64,000 nt of DNA, taken from contig JAKBTR010000050.1 of assembly GCA_021844275.1 (NCBI GenBank), forward strand, positions 69,006-133,005. The letters are read 5' to 3'. Shown here piece by piece: positions 9,901 to 16,397 of this stretch. The notes below the pieces were generated by a model that saw nothing but the letters and a program-made list of their open reading frames with translations, was not told where the DNA came from and did no database searches. Source of the stretch: Nitrospirota bacterium. Its GTDB lineage: Bacteria; Nitrospirota_A; Leptospirillia; Leptospirillales; Leptospirillaceae. The position numbers were made by a program, and so were the translations under genes. Within the stretch, counting starts at the first letter, position 1. Each line of letters starts with the position of its first letter.

Positions 9901-10211
9901 CCTCCGTTCAGGTCCTCGCCCCAGTTGAACCAGACCTGGATGGCGGAGACTCCTTCCCGGGACTGGGACTGGATATGGGAGACGTTGTCGATCGTCGAAA
10001 GGGTTTTTTCGAGCGGATAAGTGACGCTTCGTTCGACATCGAGAGGTGAAGCGCCCGGGTAGATCGTTCCGACAATCAGGACCGGGACGGCAAGATTCGG
10101 AAACAGATCGATCGGAAGACGGGCGATCGACTGGGCGCCGAGAAGAAGGAGCGCCATAGCGGCCATGAAAACGCCGATCGCATTCTTGAGGGCAAGACGG
10201 GTCAGCCACAT
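6999..10211 (-). CDS. RND multidrug efflux transporter, AcrB/MexB-type (HAE1 family) inner-membrane pump
   Basis: 1070 residues with the complete RND plan: TM1 (residues 10-30), a large periplasmic porter loop, TM2-6, a second periplasmic loop and TM8-12. The proton-relay aspartates sit in TM4 (GRLVDDSIVELENIYRH, equivalent to AcrB D407/D408). The start PNLAVPVLIVGTIYPGASP is typical of pumps for hydrophobic and amphiphilic compounds rather than of CzcA metal pumps, which normally show DFG.IVD in TM4. Last gene of the barrel-tetR-tolC-adaptor-RND operon, 18 bp after the adaptor. It should form the tripartite proton-driven pump with the adaptor and TolC. No obvious Shine-Dalgarno, so it may depend on coupling. 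Confidence 0.93.
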   Translation of the reverse strand: MWLTRLALKNAIGVFMAAMALLLLGAQSIARLPIDLFPNLAVPVLIVGTIYPGASPLDVERSVTYPLEKTLSTIDNVSHIQSQSREGVSAIQVWFNWGEDLNGGMVQAVQKISQILNQLPPGIQQPFILKFDIANIPVVSVTVSDPSMSQIQLYDLAYNTIEPQLEQLANVSQATVNGGKVRQININVDPHRLFARNLSIMQVVNAINQANFIQPSGDIKVGTKDYNLFTNNQITHHLLDTLNNVPVSVQQTPDGRAVPIFVKDFARVTDSAETQTNIVRVNGENAVYLAVNKQPGSNTVGVVDEVRKALPKLRGLPAGVRLNTFFDQSLYIRQSIRSLFHEVLQGSVLAILVILLFFGSVPATLIISTAIPLSALVAMVFLYFSHQTLNIFTFGGLALGIGRLVDDSIVELENIYRHFSVDATPRPRALLAAAREVAMPILASTITTVVVFLPVVFMQGIGRLLFTPMALTITFALFASFFVSRTVTPLLCYRFLHPDRIPLADRRGPFAWFQRTFHKVEEAYEKLLSYAIHHRRKIFLTVLGTFVLSLPLIHFIGTEFFPAPDESQFTINIQAPPGTRIELTTELAKDVENVIRKTLPPRDVRLIASNIGLRNTAGRGTNGAASVFTNNTGPDTAFVQVNLVDPDKRRESSDELMDRVRTAMKGMFPGVGIYFMPGGLIERILNFGYQGIIDVEIYGYDLATGERFAEDIANRMKGIPGIGDVQILPNDFHFPELDVRVDRVKAALVGLSVQQIASTVLWSFVGNENNPSIYTDPVSGNEYNIVVQLDRPYRHSLEDLKNVFLTNASGQQILLRDIARIRESSGPNEIDRKRMTRLITISANPVGRPLGAIARDLRQYVAHADIPPGFSVVLAGQIAQQKGAFLSLALAVLSAILLVYMVLATQFRSLLDPLVIMFSVPMSFIGVIWLFFLTGTAFSTIAFMGVIMTVGISASNGVLLVDYSNRLQREGGLSLEAAVVRAGRTRLRPVVMTSLATIFGLIPMALGFDVGSSNSLPLARAVIGGLTLATLFTLVLVPTAYLSLHRRFPVKTGPSGVDWESGEASKPSGV

Positions 10212-10229
10212 CGGGGGAAGGGGTCGACT

Positions 10230-11363
10230 CTAGGAAGAAGCGCCCGGCGAAAACACCGGAACATAGGGTTTGGGAGAAACAGTTTCCCCTTCGGACAAAT
10301 GCAGTTGTCCCGGAATGACAACCAGATCGTTCACATCCACCCCCTTTTCGATCTGCACATGGGATCTTCCTTCGATACCGGTGATGACCGGAGCCTTCCG
10401 GAGAAGGTTCCCCGGATCGACGCGAAAAACATACGAATGGCCGTTGCTGTGAAGCACAGCGTCCTTCGGCAAGATGATCGCATCGGAAACCGAACGCAGA
10501 TGAAGGATGGACTTGGCAAACATGCCGGGCTTCAGAAGTCCCTTCGGATTGGGCATATCGATTTCGACGGCCAGAGTCCGGGTCTGGACATCGAGGGCCG
10601 GGTTCATCCGGGTAATTTTACCCGGAAAGATTTCCCCCGGAAAGGCGTCGACCATGACCTGGACGGGCACTCCCACATGCAAATAACGGACATCGCCTTC
10701 CGGGACGCTGATGATAATCTTGACGACATGGGTATCCACGACGGTAAAAAGTGGATTCTGGTTCGAAGCAACAGCCGCCGTCGAGGCAGGGATGGTCGCC
10801 CCGGGGTCGACCATCCGGTTAAAGATATATCCGTCGAACGGAGCCGTAATCCGGGTGTAGGCCAGTTGCTGGGCCGCATAGTCGACCGCCGCCCGGGCCT
10901 GATCACATTGCTCTCTCGCCAGATCGTAGGAATCTTTTGAAACCAGATTTTTCGCCAGCAGTTTCTTGTACCGTTTCGCGTTCAGGCAGGTGTAATCCCG
11001 CGTTGCAGTCGCCTGCTGGAGCTGTGCGCGATAGGTCGTGTCCTTGATCGTCGCCAAGGTCTCCCCTTTTTTGACCCGATATCCCCGGCGGACCCGGATG
11101 GATTCCAGATATCCGCTGACCTGGGCATAAATGGCGGCCTGGTTGATCGGCTGGATGTCAGCCGTCAGCGTGATGGTTTCCGAAATAGCACGCCTTTCGG
11201 GATGCGTCGTAAAAACCGCAAGCGCTTTTTTGTCCTGCTGCTTGACCGTCGTGGCCGACGTGATCCGGTTCTCTGTGACCTTTCGGTGATAAACCCGATA
11301 GCCTGCCAGAATCAGGACGGCCGAAATCACCAGGACGACTCCCCATCGGGTTCCACTATTCAT
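10230..11363 (-). CDS. RND efflux periplasmic adaptor subunit (membrane fusion protein)
   Basis: About 377 residues from the ATG at 11363, which has AAGGGG nine bases upstream; a TTG three codons earlier lacks spacing. One N-terminal membrane anchor (GVVLVISAVLILAGYRVY) is followed by the lipoyl half-motif (AIYAQVSGYLESIRVRRGY), an alpha-helical hairpin (residues about 120-170), the second lipoyl half (TRITAPFDGYIFNRMVDPG), then beta-barrel and membrane-proximal domains. It links the RND pump to TolC across the periplasm. Overlaps the end of the tolC gene by 8 bp. The hairpin contains two cysteines (TCLN and EQCDQ), unusual but of unclear meaning. Confidence 0.93.
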   Translation of the reverse strand: MNSGTRWGVVLVISAVLILAGYRVYHRKVTENRITSATTVKQQDKKALAVFTTHPERRAISETITLTADIQPINQAAIYAQVSGYLESIRVRRGYRVKKGETLATIKDTTYRAQLQQATATRDYTCLNAKRYKKLLAKNLVSKDSYDLAREQCDQARAAVDYAAQQLAYTRITAPFDGYIFNRMVDPGATIPASTAAVASNQNPLFTVVDTHVVKIIISVPEGDVRYLHVGVPVQVMVDAFPGEIFPGKITRMNPALDVQTRTLAVEIDMPNPKGLLKPGMFAKSILHLRSVSDAIILPKDAVLHSNGHSYVFRVDPGNLLRKAPVITGIEGRSHVQIEKGVDVNDLVVIPGQLHLSEGETVSPKPYVPVFSPGASS

Positions 11364-12798
11364 GCGCAACAACCCCTTTGTTATTCCGTTGCTGTAATTG
11401 GCGAAGAGGATTCATGCCGGAATCCCGGATCAGATTGGCACGGGCAATCTTGAACCCATAGACGGCCTGAACAAATTGAGCCCTGGCCGACGCCAGGTCC
11501 GCCTCCGCCTGGGTGACGGCAACCGCAGAGCCAACCCCGACCCGATATTGCCCTTCCGCCAGCCGGAGGCTTTCTTTCGCCTGGGAAAGGAGTGCTCTGG
11601 TCGTCCGGATCCGCTCCGTCGCCGTTTCCATATTCAGGAAATCCTGTTTGACCTCCATCAGAAGGTTCTGGCGAAGGCTTTCGATCGAATCACGCGCTGC
11701 GGAAATCGTCTTTTGGGCCTGTGCAACCTGATGAACAGTCAAAAATCCCGAAAAAATCGGAACTGATACCGTCGCTCCCAGAGACCAGTTGTACGTGAGC
11801 GGAAAAAAGATGCTTGCGTAGGAATAGCTGGCGTTGGCCCCAAAGGACGGGAGAAAAGTGCTTTTGTAATAAAGCTCGTTTTCGACGTCCGCCTTTTCCT
11901 GCTGCTTCAATGCCAGAAAATCGGGACGGCTGTCCATGGCATATCGGGTCAAGGTGTCCAGTGATTGACGGACATTCGTGTGGGTCAGGGAGGGAATCGC
12001 GCGAAATTTCCCTCCAAAGACGACTCCCATGGCGTTCAGAAGACCGACCCTGGCGATCTTGACATTGTTTTTTGCCGTGATCAGGTTCAGTTCGGCATTG
12101 GACAGATTCACCCGGGCATTCAACAGATCGAACTTCGAAGCCGTACCGACATCGTACTCCCCTTGAGAAACCTGAAGCTGATCCCGGTAATCCTTCACGG
12201 TCTTTTCGGCCGCATCGACCAGAAGCTGGTCCTGTGCAAGAGTGTCGTAGGCGATTTCGACGTTTGCCAGAAGAGTCCAGAGCGTCCAGAGCGCCTGCAG
12301 CTCCGAAGAATTGGCGTTGTATTTGGCCTGACGGACCTGGGTGACGCGCTGCCCGAACGTGAAGAGCGTTTCCGTGACCGTTGCCGAGGCCTGATAGTAG
12401 TTGAACCCGGTATTGCTGGGGGGAACGATCAGATTGAAAAGAAAAGGAGGGATGCCCGGAGAAATAACGAAATTGCCTGTTTCATAGTTGTAGCCGGCTC
12501 CTACCGACAGATGAGGATAGTAGTTTGAAACCGCCTGCCCGATGATCTCCTTGTTGGCTTCGTACTGGTGCACGGCCTGCCGGTATTGCGGATGCACCCT
12601 TATGGCGATCCGCATGGCCTCCTCGAGCGTCAGGTTTTCCGGAACAACAACGGCAGCGGGCTTTCTGTCGATCGAAGGAAGAGTCGGCATTTCATTGTTG
12701 CCGGAAGCCGAGGCCTGTCCGGCAAGCGACAAAACCTCTCCTGACAGAAGGACCCAGACAACCAGAAAGATTCGAGCGAGCCAGCGGATTCTTTTCAT
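11356..12798 (-). CDS. TolC family outer membrane efflux protein (second copy)
   Basis: 480 residues. A signal peptide (MKRIRWLARIFLVVWVLLSG...) is followed by two OEP repeats: LTLEEAMRIAIRVHPQYRQA and, later, LTRYAMDSRPDFLALKQQ. It closely parallels the TolC at 4458-5870: both have the GNF..PG.P (V or I)..SP block, LFTFGQR/LFAFGRR and GVGSAVAVTQAEADLA/GTGTTVAVTQTERDLA, so they are paralogues. It is the outer-membrane exit duct of the RND pump encoded directly downstream and lies 24 bp after tetR. Confidence 0.93.
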   Translation of the reverse strand: MKRIRWLARIFLVVWVLLSGEVLSLAGQASASGNNEMPTLPSIDRKPAAVVVPENLTLEEAMRIAIRVHPQYRQAVHQYEANKEIIGQAVSNYYPHLSVGAGYNYETGNFVISPGIPPFLFNLIVPPSNTGFNYYQASATVTETLFTFGQRVTQVRQAKYNANSSELQALWTLWTLLANVEIAYDTLAQDQLLVDAAEKTVKDYRDQLQVSQGEYDVGTASKFDLLNARVNLSNAELNLITAKNNVKIARVGLLNAMGVVFGGKFRAIPSLTHTNVRQSLDTLTRYAMDSRPDFLALKQQEKADVENELYYKSTFLPSFGANASYSYASIFFPLTYNWSLGATVSVPIFSGFLTVHQVAQAQKTISAARDSIESLRQNLLMEVKQDFLNMETATERIRTTRALLSQAKESLRLAEGQYRVGVGSAVAVTQAEADLASARAQFVQAVYGFKIARANLIRDSGMNPLRQLQQRNNKGVVAHE

Positions 12799-12822
12799 CC
12801 CTCTACTTTCTTTTTTGCTTTT

Positions 12823-13530
12823 TCAAGCGGGTGCCTGAACTTTCATTCCGATCCCGTCGAGGAAAAGAGAGACGATCTCTCCCGTTCGAAGAATCTTTTT
12901 CCCTTCGTCTACTTCCGATCGAAAGGGGAAAATGGCTTCGACCCAGAGGGCTCCGGTCAAGGACTGGGCGAAGAGCCAGGGATCGAAATCCGGACGAAAA
13001 ATCTGTTTTTCCTGACCCTGCTCGACAATACTGGCAATCATTCCGATCCGTTCCGTCCGGTAACGGATCATCTTGTCCGAGCGGCAATAGCGTTCTTTCG
13101 GTTCCTCAATCGCCATGACGGTATAGATATCCTGATGGAGGCGGAGAAAATGGGCCATGGAAAAAGCCATTTCATGGAGCTTTTCCGTCGGATTCATATC
13201 CTCCCGCCCATGGATTTCTCCGAGAAGAGCAAGCAGGTTGACGTGCCCCACTTCCACGATCCGGGCGTAAAGTTCTGCCTTGTTCGAAAAATAGCGGTAC
13301 AACGTTCCCTTGCCGATCCCCAGAATCGCGATCAGATCATCGAGGGTCACCTGGTCGTACCGTCGACCGGCAAAAAGGTTCGCGGCCCTTTCGACGATAT
13401 GGTTGCGAGCCTCTTCAAAATCGGATATGTCCGGAATCCGTGCCGCTCTGCCGGGAAACGTTTTCTTCATTTCCCTCTTCTTGCTTGAGCCAAGTTTGTG
13501 GACTCCCGGACTCTTTCCCCGGAGAACCAT
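12823..13530 (-). CDS. TetR family transcriptional regulator of the RND operon
   Basis: 235 residues. The ATG at 13530 has GGGAGG seven bases upstream; an internal ATG at 13470 is a weaker alternative. The helix-turn-helix is at about residues 65-90 (YDQVTLDDLIAILGIGKGTLYRYF), preceded by an unusually long basic N-terminal tail of about 40 residues. The rest is the helical ligand-binding and dimerisation domain. It sits inside the operon it most likely controls, 38 bp after a beta-barrel gene and 24 bp before tolC. A near-ideal TetR-type palindrome lies upstream of the first gene, so negative autoregulation relieved by pump substrates is the natural model. Confidence 0.92.
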   Translation of the reverse strand: MVLRGKSPGVHKLGSSKKREMKKTFPGRAARIPDISDFEEARNHIVERAANLFAGRRYDQVTLDDLIAILGIGKGTLYRYFSNKAELYARIVEVGHVNLLALLGEIHGREDMNPTEKLHEMAFSMAHFLRLHQDIYTVMAIEEPKERYCRSDKMIRYRTERIGMIASIVEQGQEKQIFRPDFDPWLFAQSLTGALWVEAIFPFRSEVDEGKKILRTGEIVSLFLDGIGMKVQAPA

Positions 13531-13568
13531 AGCGCCCCTCCCGTCTTTCTGATCAGAGCCCCTTCGAA

Positions 13569-14303
13569 CTAAAAGTAGACTGTCGCTCCGGTGATAACCG
13601 GAACGATATCAATGATGCGCGGACCCAAAAAAAGCCATTGAGAGCGAACTTCCGCAAAAAATCCGACGGGAAACTCCGGTGCCCTCCCCTCCACTCCGAC
13701 CCCCACATCGCCAAGGAAACCACTTGTCCTCCCGTTCAGCGTTCCGTCGGTTGAAACGCCGGCGGAAATTCCGCCGATGTCCCCCCGGACATAAGGGACC
13801 CAGGGTTGCTGGACAAAAAACGAAGGGAAAAAGGGGTTGAGCGCGAGCCTGGTCCCCAGATAACCTTCCGTATAGTCCGAAGTCGGCCCCTTGGAAAATC
13901 CGCCTTGCGGTGGAGCGACATGCGGAGAATTGAAGCTGTATCCTCCGCCCACAAGAATCCGGAGTCCGGTCCGGATTCCATACGAGAGTTCCGCTATCCC
14001 TCCGATGGAATGCTGATAGAGCAACTGGGACTCGGGTGTCTGCGCAAAGGTATATCCGAAGCCCAGAGTGATGCCAAAGTGACCAAACTCTTCGTCGAAC
14101 TTTTCTTCTTCCGTCGTGATTTCATCCGATGAAACAGGAGCGGAAACCAGGGTTCCGGCGGGCGCAGTCTGAGAAGATTGAGCGGACGTGATCGAAGCAT
14201 TGGGGACGGAAGAAGACGACCCTTCCGCACAGGCCGGATCGACAGGCAGAAAAATGGAACCGATTGCAAACAACAGGTAAAGAACCCGGACACTTGAAAT
14301 CAC
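13569..14303 (-). CDS. Small outer-membrane beta-barrel-like protein, first gene of the RND operon
   Basis: 244 residues with a GTG start (GGGAGG four bases upstream). Signal peptide to about residue 26 (ends DPACAEG), a Ser/Thr/acidic linker to about residue 70 and then beta-strand-rich sequence ending ATVYF with a terminal phenylalanine. Its C-terminal third matches the protein at 3730-4461 (PYVRGDIGGIS, G.L.GR.SGFLGDVGVGVE, GFFAEV). It is therefore a second member of an unnamed family that travels with TolC genes. The following tetR gene starts 38 bp downstream, so it belongs to the operon. Function is unknown. Confidence 0.78.
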   Translation of the reverse strand: MISSVRVLYLLFAIGSIFLPVDPACAEGSSSSVPNASITSAQSSQTAPAGTLVSAPVSSDEITTEEEKFDEEFGHFGITLGFGYTFAQTPESQLLYQHSIGGIAELSYGIRTGLRILVGGGYSFNSPHVAPPQGGFSKGPTSDYTEGYLGTRLALNPFFPSFFVQQPWVPYVRGDIGGISAGVSTDGTLNGRTSGFLGDVGVGVEGRAPEFPVGFFAEVRSQWLFLGPRIIDIVPVITGATVYF

Positions 14304-14362
14304 ATAGCCTCCCGAAACCAGGGGCGAAGGAGCAGAAATACGGACACAAGCAGGCGACTATC

Positions 14363-14384
14363 GGACTGACTGACCAGTCAGTCC
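14363..14384. promoter_or_regulatory. Predicted TetR operator (perfect inverted repeat)
   Basis: Two perfect 10-base arms, GGACTGACTG and CAGTCAGTCC, separated by the dinucleotide AC. Palindromes built on GACTGAC/GTCAGTC are classic TetR-family operators. It lies 60-81 bp upstream of the GTG of the first gene of the barrel-tetR-tolC-adaptor-RND operon. A TTGACT hexamer on the minus strand at 14409-14414 would be the -35, which places the operator across the -10 and start-site region, suited to repression. Confidence 0.8.
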
Positions 14385-14498
14385 AGCGTAAATAGCTGAC
14401 GCTCCCCAAGTCAAGTCGACCCGCTTTCGGAAAAGTTCCCGTCCGGATGAGACTTACTGCAGCGAACTGAGACCAATGCCGTACGGATCTTCCGCGGG

Positions 14499-15272
14499 TC
14501 AGGGAGCGAAAAAAATGCCCGGAGTCAAAAGGTGTTCGGATTCAAGGAGGGTGATCTGTCCGATGGCCAATGCCGAGGTAATTTCGTTCAGACGGTTCAG
14601 ATAACGTTCAATATTGCCTCTCAGGGCTTCCGTACATTCGTCCTCCATCTCGTTTGAAAAACACAGAGGCGGAGAGCATGCAAAATAAGCCCTGCCAAAT
14701 GGAAGAGGAATGCGGAACCGGTCCCAGCTTCGGCACTCCCGAAACCGCGAATAGGCGACAGAGAGCAGGTAGAGAGGTTTCCCGGTTCTTTTTACCAGGA
14801 AGGCCACCCCTTCTTTCGCTTCATAGATCGGCCCCCTGGGACCATCGGGCGTAAAAACGAGGGAAGTGCTTCCATCTCTTGCGAGCTTCAGCAACTGCCG
14901 CAAGGCCTGGATCCCACCGTTGCTTGAAGACCCCCGGACACTCAGGATTCCAAACCACCAGAGAAGGCTTGAGATCAGCGCGCCATCCCGGGATCGCGAT
15001 ACGATGATCCGGATCTTTCCCCATTTTCCATAATAGACAAAGGGCATGAAGAGTCCCTGATTGTGCCAGAAAGCGATCAGGAGGGGTTCCCCGCTTTCGA
15101 GTCTCCGGCGGTAATGGGAAAATCCGGAATAATGGCAACGGTTGGTCCATTTCAGGAAACGCACCGCAAGAGAGGCGAAAAAAGCAGCCATCATCATCAA
15201 AGGGGTACATCGATTTTCCGGATCGGAAGACGCATTGTCGGAAGACCGTTTCGAAACATCGGGAGATTCCAT
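14499..15272 (-). CDS. DUF374-type lysophospholipid acyltransferase family protein
   Basis: 257 residues; strong AGGAGG eight bases before the ATG. Family landmarks are the WHNQGLFMPF block (the histidine of the acyltransferase motif), SRSRDGALISSLLWWFGI and the diagnostic TPDGPRGP at about residue 147. Proteins of this type are inner-membrane-associated acyltransferases thought to act on lipid A precursors or other lipids. A hydrophobic stretch at residues 25-40 would anchor it. It stands alone between the RND operon promoter and the divergent pur operon; the exact acceptor is unknown. Confidence 0.85.
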   Translation of the reverse strand: MESPDVSKRSSDNASSDPENRCTPLMMMAAFFASLAVRFLKWTNRCHYSGFSHYRRRLESGEPLLIAFWHNQGLFMPFVYYGKWGKIRIIVSRSRDGALISSLLWWFGILSVRGSSSNGGIQALRQLLKLARDGSTSLVFTPDGPRGPIYEAKEGVAFLVKRTGKPLYLLSVAYSRFRECRSWDRFRIPLPFGRAYFACSPPLCFSNEMEDECTEALRGNIERYLNRLNEITSALAIGQITLLESEHLLTPGIFFAP

Positions 15273-15490
15273 ACCACATGCCTCCTCAATTTTGGTCCGA
15301 AAACACTCCGAGGCGCCGATCAGGCTTTTACAAAAAAAAACATCCGGGATTCTGCAGAAAAAATGAAATTTCCAGGCAATTTTTCACAAACTCTGGATTT
15401 CCGGCGGACAGACGGCCAATCACTGAGAAAATTATATTGAAAAACAATAAAAATATAAATCTTCCTATCGCTCTTTCCCGCGGAGTTCGT

Positions 15491-15520
15491 TTGACTGTCT
15501 CGTCACTGTCTCGTTAGAAT
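15491..15520 (+). promoter_or_regulatory. Sigma70-type promoter of the purQLF operon
   Basis: TTGACT (15491-15496), an 18-bp spacer and TAGAAT (15515-15520). The predicted transcription start (about 7 bases after the -10) falls on or next to the GTG at 15527, so the message would have essentially no leader. Confidence 0.65.
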
Positions 15521-15526
15521 AGTTCC

Positions 15527-16294
15527 GTGAAGAATCCATCCAATTCCCGCATTCCCAATGAACCGGAATCTTTTTCCGAGCCTTTGGTTCGTATCGGAAT
15601 CGTTCAATTTCCGGGAACCAATTGCGACAGCGATGTGTGGGAGGCGGTCCGTTCTGTTTCAGGACTGGAACCCTCATGGCTCTCCTACCAGACAGAGATG
15701 ATCCGGGAACTGGATGCCGTGATTCTTCCCGGCGGATTTTCCTACGGCGATTATCTTCGAACCGGTTCCATGGCCGCGCAAACACCGGTCGTCAAGGCTA
15801 TCCGGAAGTTTTCGGAGGAAGGGAAACCCGTTCTGGGAATTTGCAACGGATTTCAAATCCTTGTGGAGGCGGGACTCCTTCCTGGAGCCTTGCTCGTGAA
15901 CGCTTCACGAAGCTTTATCTGCGAAGACTCTCCCATCATTTCCCTGACTCCCCGTACCCCTTTTACGTCACTCCTTCCAGAAGGAACGCGAATCTCCTTG
16001 CCGATCGCCCATCAGGAAGGTCGCTACTTTCTCCCCGAAAACAAACTTCGGGAAATAGAAGCGGCCGGACAGGTTGTTTTCCGGTATGTGAACAATCCCA
16101 ACGGATCGGTTCATGACATCGCAGGGGTTTCGAATCCTGATGGAAACGTCCTGGGTCTCATGCCTCATCCCGAAAGACGTGTACGGCATTCCGCCCCGTC
16201 CCGGGATGGTCTCTTTCTTTTCGAGTCCCTCCTGATGTCTCTCAGAAACCGTCTGTTTCATCCTGTTTCTCCCTGTGCCCCCTGCTCCGAATGA
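15527..16294 (+). CDS. purQ: Phosphoribosylformylglycinamidine synthase, glutaminase subunit PurQ
   Basis: 255 residues. Class-I glutamine amidotransferase releasing ammonia from glutamine for the fourth step of purine synthesis (FGAR to FGAM). Visible are the conserved start VRIGIVQFPGTNCDSD, the oxyanion region LPGGFSYGDYLRTG, the nucleophile elbow VLGICNGFQIL (Cys) and the catalytic His/Glu in MPHPER. About 18 residues precede the family's usual N-terminus, and the only plausible start is the GTG at 15527 (a TTG at the conserved edge lacks a ribosome site). It works with the small PurL encoded 103 bp downstream and with PurS, which is not in this window. Confidence 0.95.
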   Translation: MKNPSNSRIPNEPESFSEPLVRIGIVQFPGTNCDSDVWEAVRSVSGLEPSWLSYQTEMIRELDAVILPGGFSYGDYLRTGSMAAQTPVVKAIRKFSEEGKPVLGICNGFQILVEAGLLPGALLVNASRSFICEDSPIISLTPRTPFTSLLPEGTRISLPIAHQEGRYFLPENKLREIEAAGQVVFRYVNNPNGSVHDIAGVSNPDGNVLGLMPHPERRVRHSAPSRDGLFLFESLLMSLRNRLFHPVSPCAPCSE

Positions 16295-16397
16295 CTCGGG
16301 GAAAACAGGACCTTTTCCGGCCATGATACCATCTGACCGCCCAGGCAATTAAAAACACGTCTTTCGTTCTGAGCCGCAGGAACCTCTTGGAGCCAAA

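Noticed and set aside
7827..10049. Two plus-strand open frames (421 and 286 codons) opposite the RND pump
   Set aside because: Antisense shadows of a certain RND gene; the translations are charged and featureless.
14821..15279. Overlapping minus-strand open frame (152 codons) in the acyltransferase gene
   Set aside because: Different frame of the same strand without motifs; the acyltransferase frame carries the TPDGPRGP signature and the AGGAGG spacing.
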